From Rhinopithecus roxellana (Eukaryota > Chordata > Mammalia > Primates > Cercopithecidae): a stretch of 64,000 bases of DNA. This document shows positions 11,226 to 23,291 of the stretch, one piece after another. Each line of letters begins with the position of its first letter. Within the stretch, counting starts at the first letter, position 1. The DNA lies in assembly GCF_007565055.1 (NCBI RefSeq), contig NC_044553.1, forward strand, positions 124,394,978 through 124,458,977. Reading direction: 5' to 3'. Both the position numbers and the translations under genes were made by a program. Under the pieces are notes generated by a model that ran no database searches, was not told the DNA's origin, and saw nothing but the letters and a program-made list of their open reading frames with translations.

Positions 11226-12806
11226 CATGAATACTTGTCAAACACAGTTCTGTAATTTTCTTCGTCTGTCACATAATCATAAAATATTTCTTCAACCTGT
11301 TAGGGGTAAAGCAAGCTTCCTGGATCCAACCTTATGTGGTCACGGTGTGTTATCATTTTTATGTACTTCTAGTTTGTTACCATGGACATTACTCTTCTTT
11401 TTTCTTTTTTTCACTTTCAAGTCATGTTTGTTAAAGTTTTGTTTAGGATCTTTGTATTTATGTTCACGAGAGAGATGGTTCCTATCATTTTCCTTCACGA
11501 AAGGTCTTATCGGAGGTTGGTACTAAGATTATGCTGCCTTTAGAAAAACACAATGAATAGTTCTTTTTCTATTTTCTGGAAGAGTTCATGTAAGACTGAT
11601 TGTATCTCCTCCTTAAATGGTCATTAGAATTCACTGTTGAAGTCATCTGGCTGTGCGATTTTATTTCATGGAAGGTGCTGAATTATGGATTCAATTTATT
11701 TAATAGTTACAATATATTCACATTCAGTATTTCTTCTTGTTGTATCAGTTTTGGTGGGTTGTATTTTTCTAAGCAATCCTCCATTTTTTCTCGGTTTTCA
11801 AATGTATTCTTATAAATTTGTTGCTAATATCCTCTTACTAGCTTTCTAAGGCCTGTAGGAGAAGTGATACCTCCTTTCTGTTTCTGATAGTAGTTATCTA
11901 TGCCTGTAGTTGGCTTTCTTCATCAATCTTACCTCAGATTTACCAGTTTTGTTAGTTAGCAATGAATTGTTTTTCCCTTTTTATTGTATTTTGAAATTTT
12001 ATTTCATTGCTTTCTGTCTTTATTATTCCTTTTTTTTTTCTCTTTTCTGGAGATTGAGTTGGCAGTTCTTTTTCTAAATTCTTGAGATGAATTCTTAGGT
12101 CATTACTTTTCAACTTTACTTCTCCAATAAATGCTCTCAGGGCTATAAATTCTCTCTAAACACAGCTTGACTTGTATCCTATTAGTTTTAATATCATCAT
12201 TCTGTTCAAATTATTTTCTAATATTGATTATTCTTTCTTCTTTGATTCATAGGTTACTTAGAAGGATATTAATTTGTGAACATAGGTTTTCTAGTATCTT
12301 TTTTTAATATAGTCCTAGCTTAATTATACTGTTGTCAGAAACCATACTTTTTCTCTTTCAAACCTTTGGCATTTGTTGAAGCTGCTTTTCTGCCCCTTGT
12401 GTAGTCAGTTTTTGTCAATGTTCCACATGTTTAAGAACCATGTGCATTCAGCTGCTAGATTCTTTTATTGTTTCAACACTAAATGTGCATCCTTAAGACA
12501 CTGCAGTTTAGTCTTGTTTTGTTGGATTTTTTTTTAAGTCTTTTTGTCTCCTTTTATCTTCATGGGTCCTTTTTCCTTATAGTCTATCTGTTGAAGAGCC
12601 GAAGCATTTCACCAGTAGACCCTGCATGGACTCACTGATTATCTACTTTTGCTGCAGTTCAAGATGTTCCTGCATTCTGTGTATTTCCTGTTAATAAGCA
12701 ACAGGATTTAGAGGCCTGATCAGATTCCAATTCTTTCTCTTTGGTAAGGCGATAGGTGGGACTTTGTTCATTCATAAAAAGGCATGTCAGAGTCTAGTGG
12801 TCTCTG
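11226..12806 (-). mobile_element. Old LINE-1 remnant, antisense
   Basis: Antisense LINE-1 ORF2 wording is readable although heavily mutated: GGATCTTTGTATTTATGTTC, TTCTGGAAGAGTTCATG, TAGAATTCACTGTTGAAG and the pyrimidine-rich RT region. Reading frames are broken throughout. The boundary near 12600 is unclear and another old repeat may start there. Confidence 0.65.
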
Positions 12807-12820
12807 TGATGTTAGCAACT

Positions 12821-13167
12821 ACTTTTTATTTATTTTATTTTATTTTATTTTATTTTATTTTATTTTATTTTATTTTATTTTATTTTTGGGACGGAGTCTT
12901 GCTGTGTCACTGAGGCTGGAGTGCAGTGACATGATCTGGGCTCACTGCAAGCTCCGCCTCCCAGGTTCATGCCATTCTCCTGCCTCAGCCTCCTGAGTAG
13001 CTGGGACTACAGGCGCCCGCCACAACGCCTGGCTAATTTTTTGTATTTGTAGTAGAGACGGAGTTTCACCGTGTTAGCCAGGATGGTCTCAATCTCCTGA
13101 CCTCATGATCTGCCCACCCCGGCCTCCCAAAGTGCTGGGATTACAGGCGTGAGCTACTGTGCTAGGC
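12821..13167 (-). mobile_element. Full-length Alu, antisense, with expanded TTTTA tail
   Basis: The Alu lies in reverse, with its tail expanded into a TTTTA microsatellite. A perfect 14-bp target-site duplication TGATGTTAGCAACT occurs at 12807-12820 and 13168-13181. Confidence 0.97.
12826..12888. repeat. TTTTA pentanucleotide microsatellite in the Alu tail
   Basis: About twelve consecutive TTTTA units form the degenerate poly-A tail of the antisense Alu. Such pure Alu-tail pentanucleotides are usually length-polymorphic. Confidence 0.95.
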
Positions 13168-13181
13168 TGATGTTAGCAACT

Positions 13182-14345
13182 TTTAATGTGCAATGCCTGG
13201 ATTCATTAATACACTGAGGGTTGCAAAATGGTGATACTCTAGTTCTAATTTCCTCATCATTTATTAGTTTGATTCTTTCATATGGAGATGGTGCTAGTTA
13301 TCTACTGTGCTTTGTTTTTTCCCTTTATCTGTCATCAGGAGAATACACTGGTTCTTGAGCATCCTCTGGAAGTGGCCGATTAGTGTTTTTGTAAAGATCA
13401 TTATGAACTTCATAGATGTGTTTAACTCTCTGCAAGTATTATTCCTATGATGTGCACACTGTTCTAAGTTTGGCCAGTGAGACAAACTTTCCATTTGTCT
13501 TTTGTCGGGGTCTCTTTGGTCATTTTGGTTGTCTGAAACTTATTCTCTAGTGAATTCATCTATTAAGTTTTGAGTGTATGCTGGACATTGTAAATGTGAT
13601 ACGGCTGCATGTCTGGATTTTAGATTTTGTTCCCTTCAGAGAGTGTTGAATTTTGTTCTGGTAGTAGTTCGTTCACTTATTTGTGGATCAGCTTGGTGCT
13701 TTTGAGTTTGTTTTTAAGATTTTTTATGGTGGGTCTCCAGCAGGGGTTGGTAAACTTGCTGTAAAGGACTGGGGTTTGTGGGTCACAGATGGTCTGTGAC
13801 GTAGAGTTCTTCATTAAAATGGAAAAGTCATTCTTAGTTCACAGGCTATACGATAACAGGGTAAGAGGCCAGATTTGACCCATGTGCTACAGTTTGCCAA
13901 CCAATGGCCTAGATGAACCCTTACTCTAGAGCTGAGATAGACCTGCTCTTACGGGATGGCCTTTCTAGAAAGCTCTGATTTGACCAGTTCTCTCCTAATG
14001 GATGCTTTGTTGTTTTAAGCCACCCAATTTGTGGTACTTGATTACAGCAGCCCTAGAAAACGAATCCATATCCCAATCCAGTTGTTATTGTAACTGGGAT
14101 TACTGGATTTGTATGTTATTTTAGTGAGAACTGACATCTTTATAGTATTCAATATATGTAATGTTTAATTTAAAAAACATCCAGTTTTATGATTTTCTGT
14201 AGAGTTTCAGAGTTTTTATTTTGCTTTAGGTTCATAATATTTTCTGTCGATTTTAGGCCTAGTTATTTTGTAGTTTTGTTAAGGGATCTCTTTTTCCAGT
14301 ATTTGTTCTGAGGATTTCATGTGTTTTTAAAATAGGTCCAGTTGT
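13182..14345 (-). mobile_element. Old LINE remnants, antisense, interrupted by a DNA transposon
   Basis: AT-rich antisense LINE wording appears at 13200-13700 and again at 14080-14340 (GGCCTAGTTATTTTGTAG, CAGTTTTATGATTTTCTG). The degree of decay fits L1M or older. Confidence 0.45.
13741..13906. mobile_element. Short hAT-type non-autonomous DNA transposon
   Basis: The left end CAGGGGTTGGTAAAC and right end GTTTGCCAACCAATG are imperfect inverted repeats. The interior (CTGTAAAGGACTGGGG ... AGGCCAGATTTGACCCATG) matches a common Charlie-group MER element that I cannot number with confidence. At 166 bp it looks internally deleted. Confidence 0.65.
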
Positions 14346-14812
14346 ACTTTCTATGGCATCTGACATTTGCCTTTCTGCAGGGCCATCCTTAACCTTTCTC
14401 TTTCTCTCAATCCTATAATCCAAACTTTCAGGAAATCCTGCAAATCACCCCGAATGTAACTATTTCTCATCACCTCCATTGCTACCCTCTCGTCCAAGTC
14501 ACCATCATCTCTTATCTGGATTACTGTTTCTATTAATTGGAATGAATAGCAGTATTCCAGAGAAATAGAATCAGCAGGACGTGTATATACATAGAGAGAG
14601 ATTGTTTTCAGGAATTGGCTCGTGGGATTGTGGAAACCTGCAGGGTCGGCCAGCAGACTGGAGACCCAGGGAAGAGCTACAGTCCGATCCAAAGCCCTTC
14701 TGCTGGCAGAATTCCTCCCGGCTCAGGGGAGGTCAGTCTTTGTTCCCTTGAGGCTTTCACATGATTGGATAGAGCCCACACGCATATGGAAAAAGTTTAG
14801 AATTTTTTTCTA
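14346..14812. repeat. Ancient repeat fragments, including an ERVL-LTR-like segment
   Basis: 14430-14540 is the decayed repeat with CTCGTCCAAGTCACCATC. From about 14545 to 14795 the wording CCAGAGAAATAGAATCAGC ... GGAATTGGCTCGTG ... GAATTCCTCCCGGCTC resembles an old ERVL-type LTR. The family is uncertain. Confidence 0.4.
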
Positions 14813-15362
14813 CAGCAGTCCCCTCTTCCCCAAGGTTTCACTTTCCACAATTTCTGTTACCTGGGATCAACCATGGTCTGCAAATACTAAATGGGATATT
14901 CCAGAAATAAACAACTCACAAGTTTTAAATTCACTGTTCTGAGTCGCAGGATAAAAATCTCCTGCCGTCTCTCGTCATCCCTTTGTCCAGCGTCTCCAGG
15001 CTGTCCACACTTCCCACGCGGCCATCACTGAGTAGCTGGGATGGTTATCAGACAGTCACACATCGCAGTACTTGTGTTCAAGGAACCCTCATTTTACTTA
15101 ATGGTGGCAAAACACAGGAGTAGTTATACTGGCATATAGTTATAATTGTTCTAGTTTATTAATAGCTATTGTTATTCTCTTATTTGCTTAATTTATAAAC
15201 TTTATCATATGTATGTATGTAAATTAAATGTATGTTTAATTTGTAAACTTACATATGTATGTAAGAGGAAAAACTGCTGCGTAGGGTTTGGTACTATCTG
15301 CAGTTTCAGGTATCCACTGGGGGTCTTAGGATGTATCCCCCTAAGATAAGGGATGAGTACTG
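14813..15362 (+). mobile_element. Tigger-family (TcMar) DNA transposon remnant with internal deletion
   Basis: The left end CAGCAGTCCCCTCTTCCCC is mirrored by an imperfect right end (GATAAGGGATGAGTACTG). The left half reads as the 5' region of a Tigger2-like element (CCAGAAATAAACAACTCAC, CATCCCTTTGTCCAGCG). It continues into what looks like the first codons of the transposase (ATGGTGGCAAAACACAGGAG at about 15101). The rest of the transposase is gone. A local TATGTATGTAAA duplication lies near 15211-15265. Confidence 0.7.
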
Positions 15363-17797
15363 TGCTGAGTTTCACGTTTGATTCTACGTTTCCAGATGTT
15401 GCCCTCGGCTCAGTAGAGGCCTGTCAATTCAGCAATGACTTCCTTGGAGTGACCAGGTGGGGGACACCAAGCGGGGGAGAGGTGCAGGGGATCCAGTCTT
15501 GGGGAACCCGGTCCTCCATGAGGCCATGCCACTCCTCTTGTCCCACTCCAGCTGCCCATTGTCGTCAGCGCTGACTCCAGCTTCATGCTTTGAGCGGGGC
15601 AGCATTTCAGATGCAGCACAGGCAGGGGTTTTCAGTAGACAGTTGATTCATTATTCCCTCTGGAAGTCAGAATAAGCACATCCACGAAGTCCTGATTTCC
15701 ATGGGTTTTTCACTGTTCTTGGAATGAAATCCAATCCAAGGACCTTCATGAACTGACCCTTGTCATCCTGTTTTCTCCCTCCTGATGGCCTGGCTGTAAC
15801 AAGCTTCTCTCAGTGCCTGGGCTCTGTACAGCACCCTCCATCCTGGCAGCACCACACAGCCTTCTGCCTGCAGCAGGAGACTGGCGGCTTGGAGCAGGCA
15901 ATGAAGAAGGCTCCCCACAGGGTGCCAGCCCTGGGACTTCGCTTTCCAAGATGCCAAATCGTCCTTCAGACACCTCTGACCTGTGCCTCTAGAATGCGAA
16001 GACGTGGCTACTTTCATCATTGTTTTCTGGGTAACTGTAAATAAGACACATTCAATCTCCTTGTGGAAAAGAAAGCACCATATTTTCTCTCAACCACGTT
16101 GCTGGAACCCTTTTCAGAAAGTCACGGCATTTTAATATCATCCTGGAAATTATGGCACTTTGATTTCTAAGATTCTAAGATTTTCTAAGATTTACCCTTC
16201 TTGTTTATATATGGCTGTTTGGTTTCCCAGGTAACAAATAACAGTGAGTAGATCTGCTGGAGGAAATGTGTGAATGTCTCCTTTTCTGTCAACTAAACCT
16301 TTCTAGGACAGTGGACTTGGTCCTGTAGCAAAAGAGACACACGTTTGTCTCATTTCCCTACTGCAGATGCCCAGGGTGGGCTCTCTTCCTACTCATCCCA
16401 CTGCTGACCTACAGAGACCCAGGACAAGTGCAGTTCTATGCCTGGGCCTCCTTCTGCCCCTCGGGCTCGTCGTCATTCTCCCTCTGTTAGCAGGGAGTGG
16501 GCTGAGGTTGAAGGCACAGTTAATTCCTTCTGGGCTCTGGCCACTAATGGGAGTCTGCCCACACACTGCCTGCTTCTTTGAATTTCCAGAACCTGGCAAT
16601 CATGCTGCTTCCAGGGTTGGTCAATGTGCTTTTTCCTCCCTGTTTCCTCATTCTTGGGCCCTAATCCCAGCTCCCAGGGCTGGGGCTGGGGCTGCCCATA
16701 CCCAACCTCAGTCTCCTGGTGTTGATTGTCCCCCCAGGGCCCTCTTTGCTTCTGAGCACCAGACCTGGTGGGCAGAGGCTCTTGCTATCTGCCCTGGGCT
16801 ACAAGATTCCCCGGCAATGACATGGGGGTTGGAGGTCAGAATCTCCCCCCCCCCACCCTCAGTTTCCCCACAGTTACTGCAGGATGTGCTGTGAGGACAG
16901 CATGAAGGCACTGCCTTGGGCATGGCAGCGAACCCCAAAGAATTCCATTCCCTAGAATACCTGGAGTTGGCGTGGTGTGCTGGCGGTGGAGAGGGGGTGG
17001 AGGGTGTGGACCCCACACTCCATCTCTCCATTAAGAGAGTTGCTTAGCATGACCAGCTTCCACACTTCCCTGTGTGTGAAGTAAGCCATGCTGCAGGATT
17101 AGAGCAAAGCCAGGGACAGAGGGGATGGCCTGAACAGAGCGATGCCCACAACAGCTGACACCTGCTTCTGGGCCTGCTTGTATCCCCGCTCTCTGCCGGG
17201 GTCCTGGGGGATCCCTTCCTAGTTCTAAGAGTCAATAAATTCCCCTTTTTGTTTGAGGTAATGGGAGCTGAGTTTCTATTACTTACAACCCAAAGACCTC
17301 CCTACCTAGTGCATCTCTTCACTTTGGTTTTCTGTCCTCCTCTGGAGCCTTTGCCTGACTTCAGGATCTTCATCCAGAAAAGACATCATGTTAAGCAGTG
17401 GATGTTGGGCCATGAGCCATATAGACCCAGCTTTTTTGTGCCGTTATCTTTGACATATGGCCACTCGAATAGATTCTTTGTAACTACACAGCTGTAGTAG
17501 AGAATGCGGCATTGTGTTTTAATATTAAGCAGTATTGAGAAGCCCTACATTGTGATTTTGTCTTTTGCTCATGGCAAATGTATTTGGCCTGCTTCTGGTG
17601 TTCTTTATGACCAAGTATGTAACAGTAGAAAAGAAACAAGGAATGAAAGAAGCAACTGATTGGATTTATCCTCTCTCTAGCCCTCTCCTTTTAAAACCAA
17701 AGATGTCCAGCTTCTAGATGGGGAACTTACAAATTTTCCAAGCCACTCTATGATCTGATTATACACTTTTGTGTTTTGTGGAATATATGAAAATGCA
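15363..17797. other. Mostly single-copy DNA, GC-richer at 16350-17200
   Basis: This is one of the longest stretches without a recognised repeat apart from decayed fragments near 15720-15850. A C8 run lies at about 16846-16853. The 175-codon frame at 16367-16894 shows no family motif, repeat-free homologue that I know, or convincing splice or promoter context. I cannot support a gene. Confidence 0.4.
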
Positions 17798-17799
17798 TT

Positions 17800-18087
17800 G
17801 CTGAGTGCAGTGACTCATACCTGTAATCCCAGCACTTTGGGAGGCCGAGCAGGGCAGATCACCTGAGGTCAGGAGTTCAAGACTAGCCTGGCCAACATGG
17901 TGAAACCCCGTCACTACTAAAAATACAACAATTAGCCAGGCATAGTGACATGTGCCTGTAATCCCAGCTACTCGGGAGGCTAAGGCAGGAGAACCGCTTG
18001 AATCCAGGAGGCGGATGTTGCAGTGAGCTGAGACTGTGCCACTGCACTCCAGCCTGGGCAACAAGAACAAAACTCCATCAAAAAAGG
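17800..18087 (+). mobile_element. Full-length Alu, sense
   Basis: A sense Alu (GCTGAGTGCAGTGACTCATAC start) runs through both arms to CCATCAAAAAAGG. Its tail leads directly into the GA-rich microsatellite. Confidence 0.94.
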
Positions 18088-18337
18088 AAAAGAGAGAGAG
18101 AGAAAGAAAGATGAAGATTCACGTATGAAATTATGTACTGAAGAAAGAAAGAGAAAAAGAAAGAGAAAGAAAGAAAAGAAAGATGAAGATTCACATATGA
18201 AATTATGTACTGAAGAAACAGAGAAAGAAAGGAAAGAAAAGAAAGAACGAAAGAGAAAGAAAGAAAAAGAAAGGAAGGAAGGAAGGAAAGGAAAGAAAGG
18301 AAAGATGAAGATTCATATATGAAATGATGTACTGAAG
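18088..18337 (+). repeat. GAAA/GGAA microsatellite with three interspersed copies of a 35-bp unit
   Basis: A purine-only tract derived from the Alu tail is interrupted by three near-identical 35-bp units beginning AGATGAAGATTCA and ending ATGTACTGAAG. They lie at 18109-18143, 18181-18215 and 18303-18337. The purine blocks between them are AGAAAGAAA, GAAAGAAAAG and GGAAGGAA types. The pattern shows repeated duplication of microsatellite plus flank. Confidence 0.93.
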
Positions 18338-20539
18338 CCTGTCAGTGATGATCAGTAGTGAAACTGGTGAGATGCCTCGTTAAGATCAGGAAAGTGCTGG
18401 CGAAGTTGCAGTAAGTGTCAGGTCTCCAGCAGGTATTCTTTGGATTATGCAGATAGCATTCCTATGAACGGTGGGAAGATGGATATAAATGTTGGCACTC
18501 AGGATAGTGTCCACTAGTAGAAAAGCAGATCATGAGATGGGAGCCTGGATTGGGTCCCAGCATTGGCAAACACTGGGTGCTGGGGCAGGTTTTCAGACCT
18601 CACAGGGCTTTATCTGATTTAAAATGGTAATAATAATATTTTCCTTTTGTTCTTTGAGCTGACGTTTTAAATGTCCTCTGAACTTCTTGGAAGAAAAAAG
18701 CCCTGTGCAAACCGAAAAGTTTTGCTGTTCTTAGCAATGGTTACAATGAATATTCAAAATAAATAGGTATTCACGAAATATTTATTGTTTATCACTATTT
18801 CTCCTGAAGCACCATTAAAATGGCAATAAAAGAATAAAAGAGAAAAGATTCAGACTCACAAAGAGGAGATGAACAGATGGGAAATGTCAGCAGCAGTTTG
18901 GAAGCACGAGAAGCGTGTCATTGTGTGGTTGGCTTCGATTTCTTTCTGCTCATGCACTGTGCTGAGAGCTGGGGGTGCAGGGTGGGGCAGGAAGAAACAA
19001 GCTGATTTGTGCCTCAGGGCCCGGCAAGGGCTCAGGAATTAGTCACCAGATGTCTCTGAAGGCAGGAATGTGGATAGGGCAAAAGCGAGAGCACTGGTTT
19101 ACAGTCTGTGGTACGCAGGCAACCCCCTCAGAGTCCCAGATGGAGCCTGTGCAGCTTTGCAACTGTCCCTCTGACCCCGGTAGCAGACAGAGGTTGAACC
19201 AGAGAGACATCAGAGTGCAGGGATGCCCAGTACAGCTAAGGTAAGAGTGGGGTGCCTGACGGAACATCATCAGGATGAGATAGTCTATGCTGCAGTAACA
19301 AAAAGAACCCTTGAAATTTCAGTGGCTTAACGTAGCAAAGGTTTGTTTCTTGGTCACAAATGCATAGTATGGACTGGATGACTCTTCAGGGCAGCTTTCC
19401 TCTGTGTGGGAAGGGAGGTAATGAGACCCCTTCCCTGGCCCCCAGAATTGCTGCCTAGGGGGAAGAAAGGGATGGGGGAGGCACCTGATGGTGAGTGCCT
19501 CAGGCCAGAGGGGACACACCCCTTCCACTCACGTGTCCGTTCGCCAGACTCAGGCACATGGCCCATCCCAGCTGCAAGGGAAGCTGGCACTGCAGGGGTA
19601 CACATGGATGTTCTGTGAACATTGGGATTAAGTCACTTGGGATTAAGTGAGAGCTTTCGAAGAGATGAGGCTGCATCTTCATCAGCCTCCTCAGCTTTGC
19701 TCCCTTTGGCTCCCACAGTGCTGGCTGCTAGTCTCAACAATGCCCTGGCAGGAGCTGCAAAAGTCCCTTCTATAGAAATTCACGGCCTAGAGAAGGAAAA
19801 TCACAGGCTTGAGGAGGAAGAGGAACCTACCGGCGAGGCCCACAAGTAGACAAGCTCTGTCTAAGCACAGGCAGCATCAGTCAGCATTCATGTTTATGTC
19901 TTCTTATGTGGCCATTCTTTTAAGAGAATTGTACTGAGTGCTTTCTATGTGTTAGAAGCGCTCTGGCTCCTACGGATATAACAGAGAACAAAAGAGGCGA
20001 AATTCTCATTCTCCCAAAGCTGCATTTTAGCGCAGGAAGATGGATCATACAGAATGGGCAGATCAATCATATACCAGATACAGGTAAGTGTTAAGTTGAA
20101 AAAGTGAAACTGGTTTGAAACCTCGGGAGTATGGACACGGGGTGCTAGTCATGGGAAAGCGTTCATCGTCCCCAAGACCTGCAGGAGGCAAGGAAGTGAG
20201 CCACGTGATTCTCAGGGGAAGAACTTTCCAGGCAGAGAGGACAGCCCATGCAGAGCCCTGAGGTGGAAGCATGCCTGGCACACTCAAGGAGCAGACAGCA
20301 AGGAGAAGTTAGGGCTCAGAAGAGCACCCTCAGGGAGAGTAGAAGGAGGTGAGGCTAGACAACAGGGGCTGCCCAGTATGCAGACTGGCGGGGGATTTTA
20401 AAGACTTTGACTTTTTTGAGGACCGCAGTGGTGGTGAGCTGAGGACGGACTTGCAGGAGGGTCCCTCTGGTATCTGTGCCCTGGGAGGCCAGGGCCAGAT
20501 CCACAAAAGCAGTGAAGGAATGAGATCTATTCATGTTGC
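18338..20539. other. Mostly single-copy-like DNA with a few ancient repeat fragments
   Basis: 19280-19360 (GCTGCAGTAACAAAAAGAACC, CAGTGGCTTAACGTAGC) and 19925-20050 (TACTGAGTGCTTTCTATGTG) look like old interspersed repeat pieces. No exon or RNA gene was recognised. Confidence 0.4.
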
Positions 20540-20696
20540 TGCATTTAGCCATAGTTCCTCCTCCTCATTGCTGTACAGTGCTTTGTCATGTACATCCTGA
20601 ATTTTATTTATGCTTTTTGTGGTTGATGGATGTTTATTTCAGTTTGGTGACTATTACAAATAATGCTGCTGTGAACTTTCACTTATATATATATAT
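20540..20696 (-). mobile_element. Old LINE-1 fragment, antisense
   Basis: GTGGTTGATGGATGTTTATTTC ... GACTATTACAAATAATGCTG is antisense L1 3' wording, interrupted by the following Alu and continuing beyond it. Confidence 0.55.
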
Positions 20697-20928
20697 TTTT
20701 TTTTTATTTTTTTTTTGAGACGGAGTCTCACTGTGTCACCCAGGCTGGGGTGCAGTGGTGCAATCTTGATTCACTGAAACCTCCACCTCCTGGATTCCAG
20801 TGATTCTCCTGCCTCAACCTCCTGAGTAGCTGGGTTTACAGGTGCGCACCACCATGCCTGGCTAATTTTTATATTTTTAGTAGAGATTGAGTTTTGCCAT
20901 GTTGACCAGGCTGGTCTCAAACTCCTGA
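20697..20928 (-). mobile_element. 5'-truncated Alu, antisense
   Basis: Begins with a TA-rich and poly-T tail and GAGACGGAGTCTCACTG. It ends abruptly after CTCAAACTCCTGAC, missing the Alu 5' end. Confidence 0.93.
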
Positions 20929-20968
20929 CTAAAACAGCATTATGTGGCACATGACTGTATAGGCGCAT

Positions 20969-20993
20969 ACACACACACACACACACACACACA
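20969..20993. repeat. AC dinucleotide microsatellite
   Basis: About twelve AC units inside old LINE sequence. Confidence 0.95.
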
Positions 20994-21735
20994 AATATAC
21001 ATACATCACAGTGTGTGTTTCTTGCTTTCAGAGGCTTGCCTTTTCAATGGTCTTTTAGGTATCTTGATTTAAAAAATATTTTTCCTACCTCAGGGTCACA
21101 GTTTTTCTCCTATTATCAGATAGCTTTATTTTCCCATCTATATTTAGAACTACAGTTTACTGAGAGTCAATTTTTGTAAAAAAAAAATGTAGTTTCATTT
21201 TTCTGTATGAATATCCAGTTGATCCAGGGCTATTTATTCAAAAGGCAGTTCCTTCCCCACTGCTGTGCGGTGCCATCTTTGTGACGAATGAGTGTTCTCC
21301 TCTCCACTGCTCACCTTCTGGATTCTCTGATCTTCTTGGTCTTTTCGTCTATACTTGCATTAATACCAAATTGCCTTAATAACTATAGATTTATAAATAA
21401 GACTTGGTATCTATAACATCAGCATTTTGTTGTTCAGACTTGTTTTGCTATTTCAGGGCCGTGTGCATTTTCACCTGAGGTTTTTAGTAAATTGGTCAAA
21501 TTGTATAAAGAAACCCTGCTGGAATTTTTCATGGGATTATATTGAAGCTTTAGATCAATATGGGGAATGTTGATATCTTTACTATAGCATGTGTGCTATG
21601 CACATGTATTTGGGTCTTATGTAATTTCTCTTACTATTGTATAATGTTCTGAGTAGAGGCACCACATATCTCTCATTAGATATATTTCTACTTTAAACAA
21701 AATAAATATGTGTGTGGTATTGTGATTGAGTATGG
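20994..21735 (-). mobile_element. Old LINE-1 remnant, antisense
   Basis: Wording such as AGTTGATCCAGGGCTATTTA, GCAGTTCCTTCCCCACTGC, GGTCTTTTCGTCTATACTTG and ATTGCCTTAATAACTATAG is antisense L1 ORF2, heavily mutated. Confidence 0.65.
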
Positions 21736-23009
21736 TGTTTCGGTTATCTATTGCTGTGCTGCAAGCTGCCTCAAAAAGTAATGGCTTAAAACAACAATAG
21801 TCTCTCATTCTTTGGGATTCCATGGGTGTTTTTTGTTTTTGGTGTTGGTTTTTTTTTTTTTTTTTTTTGGCTGGTCTTGCCTAGACTTTCTTCTGTGATT
21901 GCAGTGTAGCTGGAGCAACCCAATTGTAACCGAATGCAGGCACGGCTGTTTGCTGCTTGCAAAGCCGAGAACAAGGATGAGATACAGTGAAAGGAAAGTG
22001 ACTTTATCCCAAAAGCTTTCTTCCCCATTCCATGGGAAATGGCCAAGGATAGTGCCTTTTTGGGTCAAGGGTAAGAGCTTAAAAAGGGGAGTTTGGTATG
22101 AGGGACATGCAGGAGTAATGAGGGGGTGCCAGTCTACGTGACTTGTTCCGATGGCTGTCTTGCGTTATTGCCCCATCTGGTGAATGGGCTGGTGCCGTCT
22201 TGGGTACAGCCCAGTTACAAATTAACTGGAGCTTGGAAGTAATCTGCAGGTCGGGGAGAATCCCACAGTGGCCCGAATTGTTTCAAGATTTAGTCTCTGG
22301 AACTTCTAAATAAACACATAATTAGATGAGGAAACATTGTGCCAGGGAGTGCCTGGTAGAAGGAGAGAGAGCAAAGACTGTTAGCTCATGCTAAAGGCAA
22401 GATAAGGAACAGGCAGGAAGGAGAAAGAAGACATACTTTTAAAACAGGACACTCAGTTACATAATGGTCTAAACGGCCTCACTCTTCTGTTTGGAACTTT
22501 GATGCTGACTGCTGAGCCTTCCCTGTCATCCCCAGTCAGTGGCATAGGCTGAGCTCTGTCCGTGCAAGGAGAGCACTACAGTGGGGACCGTGGTCAGAGG
22601 ACGGAAGCAGAGGTGCCAGCCTCCAGAGCTCAGACAGTGTCACTTCCACCGCATTCCATTGTTCAAAGCAGATCACAAAAGGAGTTCACATTTGAGGGGC
22701 TGGACAGATAGTCCCCCTCCCTTGAGGGAAGGCTCAGCCACCGACATTTTGGTATGAAAGAGTGTGTAGGGAGGAGATTGCATTGCATTCATCTTGGGGA
22801 AAATGTACCAGATGTGCTGTTATTTTCATTCCATTTTGTTATTGGAAAATAGAAATAAAACTGATGTATGTCTGTTAACCTTATATCCAGCTACTTTGAT
22901 AAATCCAGTGAGTCTGTTAACTTATCTTCACATTCTTTTGAATTTTCTATATGTAGAATCACATCATTTGAAAATAAGATAACTTGGGGTTTTTCCCCAA
23001 TCTTTGTAA
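21736..23009. other. Mixed DNA with an old repeat at about 21738-21835
   Basis: The start (TTATCTATTGCTGTGCTGC ... GTAATGGCTTAAAACAAC) is a common ancient repeat motif, followed by a poly-T run at 21849-21868. The remainder to 22790 is unassigned, and 22800-23009 reads like antisense old LINE. Confidence 0.4.
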
Positions 23010-23291
23010 CTTTTTTTTTTTTTCCTGTCGCCCAGGCTGGAGTGCAGTGGCGCTATCTCAGCTCACTGCAAGCTCCGCCTCCTGGGTTCACGCCATTCTC
23101 CTGCCTCAGCCTCCTGAGTAGCTGGGACTATAGGCGCCCGCCACCTCGCCCGGCTAATTTTTTTTATATTTTTAGTAGAGACAGGGTTTCACCGTGTTAG
23201 CCAGGATGGTCTCGATCTCCTGACCTCATGATCCACCCGCCTTGGCCTCCCAAAGTGCTGGGATTACAGGCGTGAGCAACAATCCTGGCCT
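23010..23291 (-). mobile_element. AluY, antisense, lacking part of its 3' end
   Basis: The poly-T run passes directly into CCTGTCGCCCAGGCTGG, so about 18 bp of the usual GAGACGGAGTCTCGCTCTG segment is missing. The middle carries GCCCGCCACCTCGCCCGGC, the reverse of the GAGGTGGCGGGC variant at 10536-10833. Confidence 0.93.

Noticed and set aside
16367..16894. 175-codon plus-strand frame in GC-richer DNA
   Set aside because: No recognised motif, no promoter or splice context, and competing frames on the other strand; explained by GC composition.
18125..18322. 65-codon Lys/Glu/Arg-rich frame
   Set aside because: It is a translation of the GAAA microsatellite and its 35-bp spacers.
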